64,000 nucleotides of DNA from the NCBI RefSeq assembly GCF_900113665.1, contig NZ_FOQD01000006.1:62001-126000 (forward strand), given 5' to 3'. The position numbers were made by a program, and so were the translations under genes. Shown here in pieces: positions 7,530 through 15,298 of this stretch. Each line of letters starts with the position of its first letter. Position 1 is the stretch's first letter. Under the pieces are notes generated by a model. The model had not been told where the DNA came from. It saw only the letters and a list, made by a program, of their open reading frames with translations, and searched no databases. The DNA comes from Planctomicrobium piriforme (GTDB lineage Bacteria; Planctomycetota; Planctomycetia; Planctomycetales; Planctomycetaceae).

Positions 7530-9251
7530 GTGACCCAACCGAATTCGAATACGCAGACTCCCGCCGCGCTCCCGGAGCAGATCGGCGACTACCGGATCGA
7601 GAAAGAACTCGGCGCCGGCGGCATGGGAACCGTGTATCTGGGAACGCATGTGGGGACCGGTCGGGCAGCCGCGGTGAAAGTTCTTCCTGCTTCCATGGCC
7701 CGTGAAGAAGGGTTCGTCGCCCGTTTTGGCCGCGAAGTGGCGGCCATGCAGCAACTGCAAAGCCCGCACATCGTCGAACTGTACGAGAGCGGCGAAGACC
7801 ACGGAACGTACTTCTACGCGATGGAGTACGTCGCCGGCGAAACCCTCACCGACAAACTCAAACGCGAAAAACGCATTTCCTGGCGGGACACCATCGCCTT
7901 TGCAGTCCAGGTCTGTCGGGCACTCAAGGCCGCGCACAACTGCGGCATCGTCCATCGCGACCTCAAACCTTCGAACCTGCTGATTGCGACCGACGGCACC
8001 GTCAAACTGACCGACTTCGGCATCGCTCAGGTCTTTGCCACTTCCAAACTGACCGTCACCGGCGGCATCCTCGGGACCGCCGAATACATGTCGCCTGAAC
8101 AGGCGCAAGGCGCGCGGGCCACCCGTCAAAGCGACATCTATTCGCTCGGCGCGGTGATGTATGTGATGCTCACCGGGCGACCTCCATTCACTGGCAAAAC
8201 CACGCTCGAAGTCATTCAGAAACATCGCTTCGCACAGTTCGACAGCCCCAAGCGGATCGTCGGCGACATCCCCTTCTGGCTGGATGAAATCGTCTGCAAG
8301 TGTCTGTCGAAAAAGGCCGAAGACCGCTACCCCGACGCCTATGTGCTGCAACTGCGGTTGCAGGAAGTTCCGCGCAAGGTCGACCTGAAAGATTCAGCCA
8401 CCGGCGGCGACGGCGAACCGCATCCCGACTCGGAAACGATGACCGATGGCTCAGCCGGGGCAGGGCACGGAGCCGTCGGCAGCACGCTTGCCCGTGACTT
8501 GTTTCGCGCTCAGGTGGAAGCCCAATCCGAAAAGGGAGCCCTCGCCCGCTGGTTCGACAATGTCTGGGTGCTGGTCGGGCTGCTGGTGCTGTTTGTCGTC
8601 GGAGGCTATTTCGTCTCCCGCTGGAGCCGGCCCGACCCGGAAACCTTGTTCATTCGCGGTCAGGCATTACTGCAGCAGCCGGAAGGCCCCGCCTGGGATC
8701 GGGCACGTGACGACTATTTTCAACCGCTGCTGGAACGTGATCCGGCCACCTGGGAACCTCGGCTGGAACCTTATCTGGCCCAGGTGCAACTCTATGAATT
8801 GAAGAAGCAACTTCTGGGACGGACCTTCAGCCGAGATCCGTTACCTCGCTCGGAACCGGAAGCGGTCCTGCGTCAGGCACTCGAACTGCGAAAACTGGGA
8901 CGCTACGGAGAAGCCGCTGAAAAGGTGGCGGCTCTCGAAACACTGATCGCCGGCAACCCGGATCTGGAACCGCTGCAGGCGCCCGTTACCCGACTGCGGG
9001 AAGAACTCGCCGAACACGAAACGACCGCTCGACTCGAATTCGTTCAGCAGGCCCTGCAACGGGCCGAAACATTGTCGCTCGCGGGAAAAACACCAGAAGC
9101 TCAGGCAATTTGGCGCAGCGTGATCGCTCTGTATGATGCCGATCCCGCTGCCCGATCGCTGGTCGACGAGGCACGCCGCCATCTGTCGGCCCAGGGATCA
9201 CCCGCCCCTGCCGCCCCTTCGCCCACATCATCAAAGACTGACAAGGAATAA
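7530..9251 (+). CDS. Transmembrane Ser/Thr protein kinase (PknB/STPK type)
   Basis: Kinase domain, about residues 20-290: glycine loop GAGGMGTVYLG, catalytic Lys50 in AAVKVLP, HRD motif IVHRDLKPSNLL (Asp about 144), DFG in LTDFGIAQ and the GTAEYMSPEQ activation segment, so all key residues are intact. A single membrane span follows (VWVLVGLLVLFVVGGYFV, about 350-370). The C-terminal part is helical and TPR-like and should lie outside the membrane as a sensor. The start is uncertain: the GTG at 7530 (VTQPNSN) is chosen because the frame upstream is low-complexity and reaches into the cbiX gene. The apt gene begins one base after its stop, so the two are cotranscribed. The targets are unknown. 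Confidence 0.9.
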   Translation: MTQPNSNTQTPAALPEQIGDYRIEKELGAGGMGTVYLGTHVGTGRAAAVKVLPASMAREEGFVARFGREVAAMQQLQSPHIVELYESGEDHGTYFYAMEYVAGETLTDKLKREKRISWRDTIAFAVQVCRALKAAHNCGIVHRDLKPSNLLIATDGTVKLTDFGIAQVFATSKLTVTGGILGTAEYMSPEQAQGARATRQSDIYSLGAVMYVMLTGRPPFTGKTTLEVIQKHRFAQFDSPKRIVGDIPFWLDEIVCKCLSKKAEDRYPDAYVLQLRLQEVPRKVDLKDSATGGDGEPHPDSETMTDGSAGAGHGAVGSTLARDLFRAQVEAQSEKGALARWFDNVWVLVGLLVLFVVGGYFVSRWSRPDPETLFIRGQALLQQPEGPAWDRARDDYFQPLLERDPATWEPRLEPYLAQVQLYELKKQLLGRTFSRDPLPRSEPEAVLRQALELRKLGRYGEAAEKVAALETLIAGNPDLEPLQAPVTRLREELAEHETTARLEFVQQALQRAETLSLAGKTPEAQAIWRSVIALYDADPAARSLVDEARRHLSAQGSPAPAAPSPTSSKTDKE

Positions 9252-9252
9252 C

Positions 9253-9774
9253 ATGGATCTGCGTCCGCACATTCGCGATGTCCAGGATTTCCCCAAGCCC
9301 GGCATCCTGTTTCGGGACATCACGCCGCTGCTCGCGCATCCGGAAGCATTCCGCGCCGCGATCGGCAAAATGGCCGATCACTATCGCGGGCAGAACATCA
9401 AGGCGATTGCTGCCGCCGAAGCCCGCGGATTCATCTTCGCCGCCCCCCTCGCACTTGAACTGAACGCCGGCTTCGTTCCAGTCCGTAAGCCCGGCAAACT
9501 GCCGTTCGAGACCCAGTCATTCCATTACGAACTGGAATACGGCACGGACACGCTGGAGATCCATACCGACGCCTTCGCTCCTGGCGACAAGGTGCTGTTG
9601 GTCGATGACCTGCTGGCCACCGGCGGCACGATGAACGCCTGCGCCAAGCTGGTCGAGCGCTCCGGCGCGATCGTCGTCGGCTGCGCCTTCGTCATCGAAC
9701 TGACCTTCCTCAAAGGCCGCGAAAAGCTCGTCCCCTACGACGTGTTTAGCTTGCTGGCGTACGATGGAGAGTGA
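9253..9774 (+). CDS. apt: Adenine phosphoribosyltransferase
   Basis: The 173-aa protein matches Apt in length and motifs: DFPKPGILFRDITPLL at the N-terminus, EARGFIF, VPVRKPGKLPFET and the PRPP-binding loop VLLVDDLLATGGTM. It converts adenine and PRPP to AMP in purine salvage in the cytoplasm. The ATG at 9253 has AAGGA five bases upstream, inside the end of the kinase gene, which suggests translational coupling. The linkage to the kinase is probably only transcriptional. Confidence 0.96.
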   Translation: MDLRPHIRDVQDFPKPGILFRDITPLLAHPEAFRAAIGKMADHYRGQNIKAIAAAEARGFIFAAPLALELNAGFVPVRKPGKLPFETQSFHYELEYGTDTLEIHTDAFAPGDKVLLVDDLLATGGTMNACAKLVERSGAIVVGCAFVIELTFLKGREKLVPYDVFSLLAYDGE

Positions 9775-9903
9775 GAAATTCCAAATCCCAAGCACCAAAG
9801 TCGAAACAAATCTCAATGACCAAAATTTCAAACTTGGAACTCACTGTTTGAACATTGGAATTTTGAATTTGTTTGAGCTTTGGAATTTGATGCTTGGAAT
9901 TTC
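9775..9903. repeat. AT-rich long imperfect inverted repeat
   Basis: The left arm begins GAAATTCCAAATCCCAAGC right after the apt stop codon and the right arm ends GCTTGGAATTTC. The arms of about 60 nt pair imperfectly (caaacaaat / atttgtttg and similar blocks). It is much AT-richer than its surroundings. A right-arm-like fragment recurs at 12909-12958 and a related motif at 18567-18625. Confidence 0.75.
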
Positions 9904-9944
9904 CCCTTCTCAATCCGCTCTCTCTGAAATGACGCGACATACTT

Positions 9945-10682
9945 GTGTTTGAACTGACCGACCAGGACATTCTCTGCGAAGACGGCGCGGTCATTGCCGT
10001 GAACAAGCCGCATGGAGTCATCACGCAAGGCGCGCCCCGGGGAGTCGACAGCCTCGTCGACCTCGTCAAAAATTATCTGAAGCAGAAGTATCAGAAGCCT
10101 GGTAACGTCTACCTCGGCGTGCCGCATCGCATCGACCGGCCGGTCTCAGGCATCGTCGTCTTTTCCCGCAACTCCAAGTGCGCTGCCCGGCTCTCCGAAC
10201 AGTTCGCCAAACGGCAGGTGCAGAAGATCTATCACGCCGTCCTCGAACGTCCCCCTGCCGAGCGCGAAGGGCAACTCGAAGACTGGATCTATCGCATCCC
10301 CGACCACTCTCGGGTCGAGATCTCTTCACAATCCAATACCGAAGCGAAATACGCGCAGCTCAGCTACAAAACCCTCGCGGTCCATCAGGGCCGGGCACTC
10401 GTGGAAGTGACGCTCGGCACCGGACGCATGCACCAGATTCGCATCCAGTTCGCCAGCCGCGGCTGCCCGATTGTCGGTGATGAGCAGTACGGCAGCCGAG
10501 GCATGTTCCCAGGCTTCTTCTCAGGCGAACGACTCGTCGCCCCCATTGCACTGCACGCCCGACGACTCACGCTGCAACATCCCATCCGCTACGAGCCCCT
10601 GACGATCATCGCCCCACTGCCGGCCATGTGGAAGCGACTGGGATTTTCGGATGAAGTCTCGACTCGATTCCAGGGAGGGTGA
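9945..10682 (+). CDS. RluA-family pseudouridine synthase
   Basis: The 245-aa protein contains the catalytic motif HRIDRPVSGIVVF, whose Asp attacks the uridine, and the family motifs AVNKPHGVIT, KIYHAVLE, TGRMHQIRIQFASRGCPIVGDEQYG and IALHARRLTLQHP. There is no S4 RNA-binding domain, so it resembles the short RluA/TruC branch that modifies 23S rRNA or tRNA. The start is the GTG at 9945 (VFELTDQD); no ATG is available in frame and no strong ribosome site is seen. The DUF4062 gene begins directly after its stop, but that pair looks functionally separate. Confidence 0.92.
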   Translation: MFELTDQDILCEDGAVIAVNKPHGVITQGAPRGVDSLVDLVKNYLKQKYQKPGNVYLGVPHRIDRPVSGIVVFSRNSKCAARLSEQFAKRQVQKIYHAVLERPPAEREGQLEDWIYRIPDHSRVEISSQSNTEAKYAQLSYKTLAVHQGRALVEVTLGTGRMHQIRIQFASRGCPIVGDEQYGSRGMFPGFFSGERLVAPIALHARRLTLQHPIRYEPLTIIAPLPAMWKRLGFSDEVSTRFQGG

Positions 10683-11333
10683 ATGATGACCGACAGCCCT
10701 CCGTCGAGTCGAAAGCCGATTATCATGGTGTCTTCAGCCGTTTACGGGATCGAAGAACTCCTCGAAGTCGTCTTCGGAATCCTGAACACGGCGGGCTTCA
10801 CGGTGTGGATGTCCCACAAGGGGACCGTCCCGGTCGATCCCAGGAAATCGAACTTCGAAAATTGCCTTGAAGCTGTTCGCGCCTGCGATTTGTTTCTTGG
10901 CATCCTCACGACCAGCTACGGGAGCGGCAAGGATGGCGATGGACTCTCGATCACTCATCAGGAAGTCCTCGAAGCACTGAAGATCGACAAACCTCGCTGG
11001 TTCCTGGCGCATCACGATTTGATCTTCGCCCGAGGACTTCTGCGCGATTTCGGATACAGAACAACGGCGGCAAGAGCAGGCTTGACTTTGCAAGGAAAGA
11101 AGCTGGTCGAAGACTTGCGTGTCATAGACATGTACGAAGCTGTCATCCAGGCGGAAAAGAAGCTGGCCGATCGAAAGGGGAATTGGGCTCAGCCTTTCGC
11201 AACGGATGACGATGCGAAGATCTTCGTTGTGTCGCAGTTCTTGCGCTACGGAGAAGCAGCGGAGTTCGTCCGGCAGCAGCCCCTGGCATTCTTGAAACAG
11301 TCGCCCGCAGGCGAGAGACAGGGAGGAGAATGA
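10683..11333 (+). CDS. DUF4062 protein (TIR-like Rossmann fold), possible effector
   Basis: The 216-aa protein opens with KPIIMVSSAVYGIEELLEVV, a strand-then-helix as in DUF4062/TIR-like folds, followed by ACDLFLGILTTSYGSG and DGLSITHQEVLEAL, the typical DUF4062 block with a conserved Glu in the last motif. The C-terminal third is helical and unrecognised. DUF4062 is widespread and has been noted as an N-terminal domain of NLR-like proteins; its activity is not established. The ATG directly follows the preceding stop, and the stop overlaps the next gene's start as ATGA, so it is translationally coupled to the AlbA_2/ATPase gene. A role as effector of a conflict system is inference. Confidence 0.8.
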   Translation: MMTDSPPSSRKPIIMVSSAVYGIEELLEVVFGILNTAGFTVWMSHKGTVPVDPRKSNFENCLEAVRACDLFLGILTTSYGSGKDGDGLSITHQEVLEALKIDKPRWFLAHHDLIFARGLLRDFGYRTTAARAGLTLQGKKLVEDLRVIDMYEAVIQAEKKLADRKGNWAQPFATDDDAKIFVVSQFLRYGEAAEFVRQQPLAFLKQSPAGERQGGE

Positions 11334-12733
11334 GTATGGAATCCAACCTGCATCAGTTGTTAAACAAAGCCGAGACGCAACATCTGGAACACATTTCGGG
11401 GTCGACCGGAAACGAGTCGATCGCGCAAACCGTGTGCGCCTTTCTGAATAGCGGCGGCGGCACCTTGCTGGTCGAGGCTGGAACCGCTCCTCAAGCAGCC
11501 AAGAACCGGCAAACGGAGATCATCGAGTCGATTCGGACAGCGATCACCCCAGCTTCGCTCTGGTCCGCAGTGTTGGAGCAGGCGGGTGGCGAATATCTCT
11601 GCGTAATCGATGTTCCAGCCGGACGCGATCGCCCGTATGTCGTGGAGAATGTGATTTATTTGCGTCGTGGTGCCCAGACTTTGAAAGCGGGGCCAGATGA
11701 CATCCGCGATTTGGTGGAAACAAGCGTCGGAGGAGGAGAACGCTGGGAACGTAAAGTAATGGTGGACGGCGATCTCGATCGGCTCGATGAAGAGTTGATC
11801 CTGACAACGGCTGAAGAAGCGGTCAGACGTCGCAACTATCCGCTGCAAGATTCGACGAACGTCCAGAGCATCTTGACCGACCTGTCGATGTATCGCCGTC
11901 AGGCGATTACCCAGGCGGCGGAAGTCGTCTTCGGTCGCCGCCCGGCAATTCCGTTTCCACAAGTTCGTGTGCGCCTCACTGTGTATGCAAGCGATAAAGG
12001 AGGCGAGTTCCTGGATAACCGCCAGTTCGAAGCGGCGGCGATTCCGATGCTGGAACAGGTGTTCTCGGTGATTCGACAGCACACCCCCATCGCAGGCACC
12101 TTTGACAGCGGATTGAAGAGGACCGATAGACCGGCCTATCCAGAGGCCGCCATGCGCGAAGGCCTGGTCAACGCATTAGTCCACCGTGACTACGCGAACT
12201 TCAGTGGCGGAATTGCGATCGATATGTACCCCGGACGCCTGGTCATTTGGAACTCGGGGTCACTGCCGAGTGGTATCACGATCGGCGATCTGAAACGCGA
12301 ACACCCCTCGATGCCTCGCAACCCGGATATCGCCCAAGTGTTCTTCTTGCGCGGGTTCATGGAACGGGTCGGTCGTGGCACGCAGAAGATTCTTGATGAG
12401 TGCAAGGAAGCAGGATTGCCGGTTCCCACATGGACTGCCAATGACGCTGGCGTAACGCTCACGTTCCACAACAAGCTGGGCCGCTCTAGTACCAAACTGA
12501 ATCTGCGGCAGAAAAAGCTGCTTGAAGAATCGAAACCCGGCGATGTCCTCAAGCTCGGCGAATACTGCGAGCGGTTCGCGATCAGCGATCGTCAGGCACG
12601 ACGCGATCTCGGGGATCTGCTCCAAAATGGCTGGCTGGATCGTGAAGGAGAAGGCCCTTCGACAGTTTTCGTTCGCACTCAGAAAACCTGGAACTCCGCC
12701 AAACCCGGCCAAACCCGGCCAAATCAGGAATGA
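11330..12733 (+). CDS. AlbA_2 (Schlafen-like) plus HATPase (RecG-C-like) regulator/ATPase
   Basis: Of 467 residues, about 10-130 form an AlbA_2-type putative nucleic-acid-binding domain: EHISGSTGNESIAQTVCAFLNSGGGTLLVE and the RxxxxPYVVENVIYLRRGAQT edge. Residues about 260-390 carry the HATPase_c_4 signature: AYPEAAMREGLVNALVHRDYANFSG, then IWNSGSLPSGI and NPDIAQVFFLRGFMERVGRGTQKI. A C-terminal winged-helix follows (ISDRQARRDLGDLLQNGWL). Such proteins are usually called RecG-like or ATP-binding transcription factors. The gene overlaps the DUF4062 stop by four bases, so both are made together. The tail has a short duplicated AAACCCGGCC motif that continues in the intergenic DNA. Confidence 0.88.
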   Translation: MSMESNLHQLLNKAETQHLEHISGSTGNESIAQTVCAFLNSGGGTLLVEAGTAPQAAKNRQTEIIESIRTAITPASLWSAVLEQAGGEYLCVIDVPAGRDRPYVVENVIYLRRGAQTLKAGPDDIRDLVETSVGGGERWERKVMVDGDLDRLDEELILTTAEEAVRRRNYPLQDSTNVQSILTDLSMYRRQAITQAAEVVFGRRPAIPFPQVRVRLTVYASDKGGEFLDNRQFEAAAIPMLEQVFSVIRQHTPIAGTFDSGLKRTDRPAYPEAAMREGLVNALVHRDYANFSGGIAIDMYPGRLVIWNSGSLPSGITIGDLKREHPSMPRNPDIAQVFFLRGFMERVGRGTQKILDECKEAGLPVPTWTANDAGVTLTFHNKLGRSSTKLNLRQKKLLEESKPGDVLKLGEYCERFAISDRQARRDLGDLLQNGWLDREGEGPSTVFVRTQKTWNSAKPGQTRPNQE

Positions 12734-12958
12734 GCGACCCAGAAATAGAAGAGCCGTTGGATGACGTGTTAACCGTCTAATAGCTATGACTTACGACTGG
12801 GCATGACGGACGGTCGATGAAATCTAAAATTCGGGTTGTCGCCGCAACCGGCCAAAACCGGCCAAAAAATCGAGTTCACCGATCGGCCAAAACGGAGGAA
12901 AAGCGCGAATTTGAATCATTGATATTTGTTTCAGATTCGGTGCTTGGAATTTGGAGCT
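12734..12958. repeat. Intergenic stretch with CCGGCCAAAA tandem motif and an AT-rich repeat fragment
   Basis: Short direct repeats of CCGGCCAAAA appear near 12848-12895 and echo the AAACCCGGCC repeats at the 3' end of the preceding gene. From about 12909 the sequence becomes AT-rich (ATTTGTTTCAGATTCGGTGC then TTGGAATTTGGAGC) and matches the right arm of the element at 9775-9903. It abuts the stop codon of the APH-like gene, and no gene was found here. Confidence 0.6.
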
Positions 12959-13975
12959 TCAAATCGCAGACAATCTGCCGGCGAACACCTCCAGCCTCTC
13001 CACCACATCTTTCATTTGCTCAGCCGGAATCGTGCCCTCCCGCCAGCGCGTCAGCCAAGTCATCCCACTGAGCAGGACGCCGCTGCGATCGAGGACTCGC
13101 AAGAGTCTGTGTTCCTCCAGCGACAAGGGCCGCAGTTCTTCGTAGAGATCAAGGGCGGATTTCCATTTGGCGAAATCATCGCCAAACAGGCTCCCGAGCA
13201 GCCGCGACAGGTCGGTCGCGACGTTGTCGACTTGAGCGGCATGGGGATCGATCAGCCCGGTCACTTGATCTCCGGTGAACAGAACATGCGACTTCCAAAG
13301 ATCGCGCCAGCAAGGGGCGAGGGGAAACGTCACCGATTCCAGTTGCCGCAGTTCCTCGTCAATCACAATTGAACGGAGGAAGTACCCCGCAAGTATCTGG
13401 CTGGCGACGACACGAAACTCTGCCGGAGCATGAGCGAGGGCATCGGCAGCCAGCACGAGTCGCTCGGTCGTCCAGTCACGAATTCGCGCGCGTCGTTCGA
13501 CAATGGCGGGTGAGACACCCCTTCGCGAACAGAACGCCGAGTCGGCAGCGGCAGGCCGAAAGTCCGCCGAACAGAGGTGCAGTCTCGCGAGCGTGTGTAA
13601 CATCGATGTGAGTTGAGCTGGCGTCAGCTCATTGCCGCCGACCGAAGTCCCCGGCAGCCAGGGTTCCATCTGCCAGACGGAATTGTCGAACGCGATCAGC
13701 GTGTTGCCGGAGAGGGCGTCACGAAGGGGTACGGCAACCGGCAATCCCTGTTCAGCAAGAAAACGCAGCCATTCATGCCGCTGCAAAATGGCGGCAGGCT
13801 GTGCAGATTGCACCGGCACTCCCCGCAAGGCATAACGCCCGTCGTTCGTGCGGACTTCAACCACTTCCGCGCCGCTGAAGCCGCCGGTCGAGAGTCTCGT
13901 CGACTCGCAAACAGTGCCCGTCGGCAGGAAGCGACGGGCAATCTGCAGCCAGCGATCCGAACGAGAAACCTGCAT
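12959..13975 (-). CDS. Aminoglycoside-phosphotransferase-fold (APH/ChoK-like) protein with altered catalytic motif
   Basis: The 338-aa protein has an APH-like layout: a nucleotide-lobe GGFSGAEVVEVRT, RHEWLRFLAEQGLPVAVPL, WQMEPWLPG at the hinge and a C-terminal helical lobe. The catalytic loop reads PCWRDLWKSHVLFTGD instead of the usual HGDLHPGNVL: the Asp is kept, but His, Gly and Asn are Trp, Arg and His. The metal motif is present as VTGLIDPHAA. Proteins of this type often phosphorylate small molecules, but with these changes activity is uncertain. Its neighbour pyrC-like gene lies upstream on the same strand with a 27-nt gap, so cotranscription with pyrBC is possible. The substrate is unknown. 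Confidence 0.75.
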   Translation of the reverse strand: MQVSRSDRWLQIARRFLPTGTVCESTRLSTGGFSGAEVVEVRTNDGRYALRGVPVQSAQPAAILQRHEWLRFLAEQGLPVAVPLRDALSGNTLIAFDNSVWQMEPWLPGTSVGGNELTPAQLTSMLHTLARLHLCSADFRPAAADSAFCSRRGVSPAIVERRARIRDWTTERLVLAADALAHAPAEFRVVASQILAGYFLRSIVIDEELRQLESVTFPLAPCWRDLWKSHVLFTGDQVTGLIDPHAAQVDNVATDLSRLLGSLFGDDFAKWKSALDLYEELRPLSLEEHRLLRVLDRSGVLLSGMTWLTRWREGTIPAEQMKDVVERLEVFAGRLSAI

Positions 13976-14002
13976 GCGCGGCAGAAGCCTTTCAGGGCGC
14001 CG

Positions 14003-15298
14003 TCAGTGAGCTTCGACCAGACTGGCTTCGGTGTATTTCACCTCGCCGCCGACAATGGTGTATCGCACCTGACCTTGCGCCGGTCGGCCATCGAATGGCG
14101 TGTTGCGGCTGCGCGAGCGAAACTTCGACGACTGAATCCGCCACGTCGCCGTAGGGTCGATGATCGTGATGTCCGCAGGGCTGCCTGGTCGCAAAGTGCC
14201 AGCGGGTAGTCCGAGCAATTCTGCCGGTCCAGCAGTCAGCTTGCTCAGCAGTTGCGGCCAGGTGAGATACCCCGGCTGAATCAACGCTTCCACGCACAGC
14301 GGCAACAAGGTTTCCAGCCCGATGATCCCAAATGGCGAGCGGTCGATTTCGAGATTCTTTTTCTCATCAGCCACCGGCAGGTGATCCGAGGCAATGATGG
14401 CAATCGTGCCGTCCTTGAGCCCTTCCACTAAAGCGTCGCGATGCTCTTTCGTCCGGACAGGCGGATCGACCTTGTAGTTGGTGTCGTAGCTGGACAGGCA
14501 TTCGTCCGTCAGCAGCAGGTGATGCGGCGAGACATCCGCAGTGACTCGCAAGCCTCTGGCAATCGCGCGGCGGACTTCATCCACGCTCCGCAGCGACGAC
14601 AGGCACATCAAGTGCACCCGACCTCCGGTCGTTTCCGCGAGGGCAATATCGCGGCGGACCATAATTTCTTCCGCAGCAGCCGGCATCCCTTGCAGACCGA
14701 TGACGGTTGACTGGAAGCCTTCGTGCATGATCCCGCCCTGCACGAGCTCCGGCACCTGGGCGTGATGCAGAATGGGCTTGTCCCACATGCCGGTGTACTG
14801 CAAGGCGCGGCGCATGATTTCGGCATTGGCAATGGCCCGTTTGCCGTCGGAGAACCCGACCGCGCCGCCGTCGATGAGCTGTCCGATTTCCGCCAGTTCG
14901 AGACCGTCGAGATTCTTCGTGACCGCTCCCAGCGGGAGTACGCGGCACTGATTGGCCCGTTCTCCCTGACGGACGATGAACTCGGCTGACGCCCGGCTGT
15001 CGATCACCGGTGATGTCGCCGGCAGACAGGCCACGGTCGTGAAACCACCCGCCAGTGCAGCGGCAGCACCAGTGGCAATCGTTTCATCTTCATCAAAACC
15101 AGGCTCGCCGAACGAGACATGGCAGTCGATCAGTCCTGGTGAAACGATGCAGCCTGAGGCGTTGATGACACGATCGACCGGCCCGGAGTGTTGTGCGCTC
15201 TCGGCGATGCGGCCATCGACGATCAAAAGGTCACCGATGCGGTCCACCTGATGAGCGGGATCGATGAGTCGGCCGTTCTGAATCAGCAGGGTACTCAT
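14003..15298 (-). CDS. pyrC: Dihydroorotase-like protein with degenerate metal site (PyrC-prime type)
   Basis: The 431-aa amidohydrolase is closest to type I dihydroorotase: SPGLIDCHVSFGEPG, GGFTTVACLPATSPV, GAVGFSDGK, TADVSPHHLLLTDE, KVDPPVRTKEHRDALVEGL, IASDHLPV and SPFGIIGLETLLPL. Compared with active enzymes, the HxH is HVS (His60, Ser62), the following Arg is Gly64, the CHVS histidine is replaced (HLMCLSS), and the last His of DHAPH is Val. Losing so many ligands makes catalysis unlikely. In Pseudomonas an inactive PyrC-prime pairs with aspartate carbamoyltransferase as a structural subunit, and the 4-nt overlap with pyrB fits that role here. An active dihydroorotase should exist elsewhere in the genome. 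Confidence 0.85.
   Translation of the reverse strand: MSTLLIQNGRLIDPAHQVDRIGDLLIVDGRIAESAQHSGPVDRVINASGCIVSPGLIDCHVSFGEPGFDEDETIATGAAAALAGGFTTVACLPATSPVIDSRASAEFIVRQGERANQCRVLPLGAVTKNLDGLELAEIGQLIDGGAVGFSDGKRAIANAEIMRRALQYTGMWDKPILHHAQVPELVQGGIMHEGFQSTVIGLQGMPAAAEEIMVRRDIALAETTGGRVHLMCLSSLRSVDEVRRAIARGLRVTADVSPHHLLLTDECLSSYDTNYKVDPPVRTKEHRDALVEGLKDGTIAIIASDHLPVADEKKNLEIDRSPFGIIGLETLLPLCVEALIQPGYLTWPQLLSKLTAGPAELLGLPAGTLRPGSPADITIIDPTATWRIQSSKFRSRSRNTPFDGRPAQGQVRYTIVGGEVKYTEASLVEAH

Noticed and set aside
9775..9903. Small gene between apt and the pseudouridine synthase
   Set aside because: The open frame is made of the inverted repeat itself and has no start context; composition is that of a repeat.
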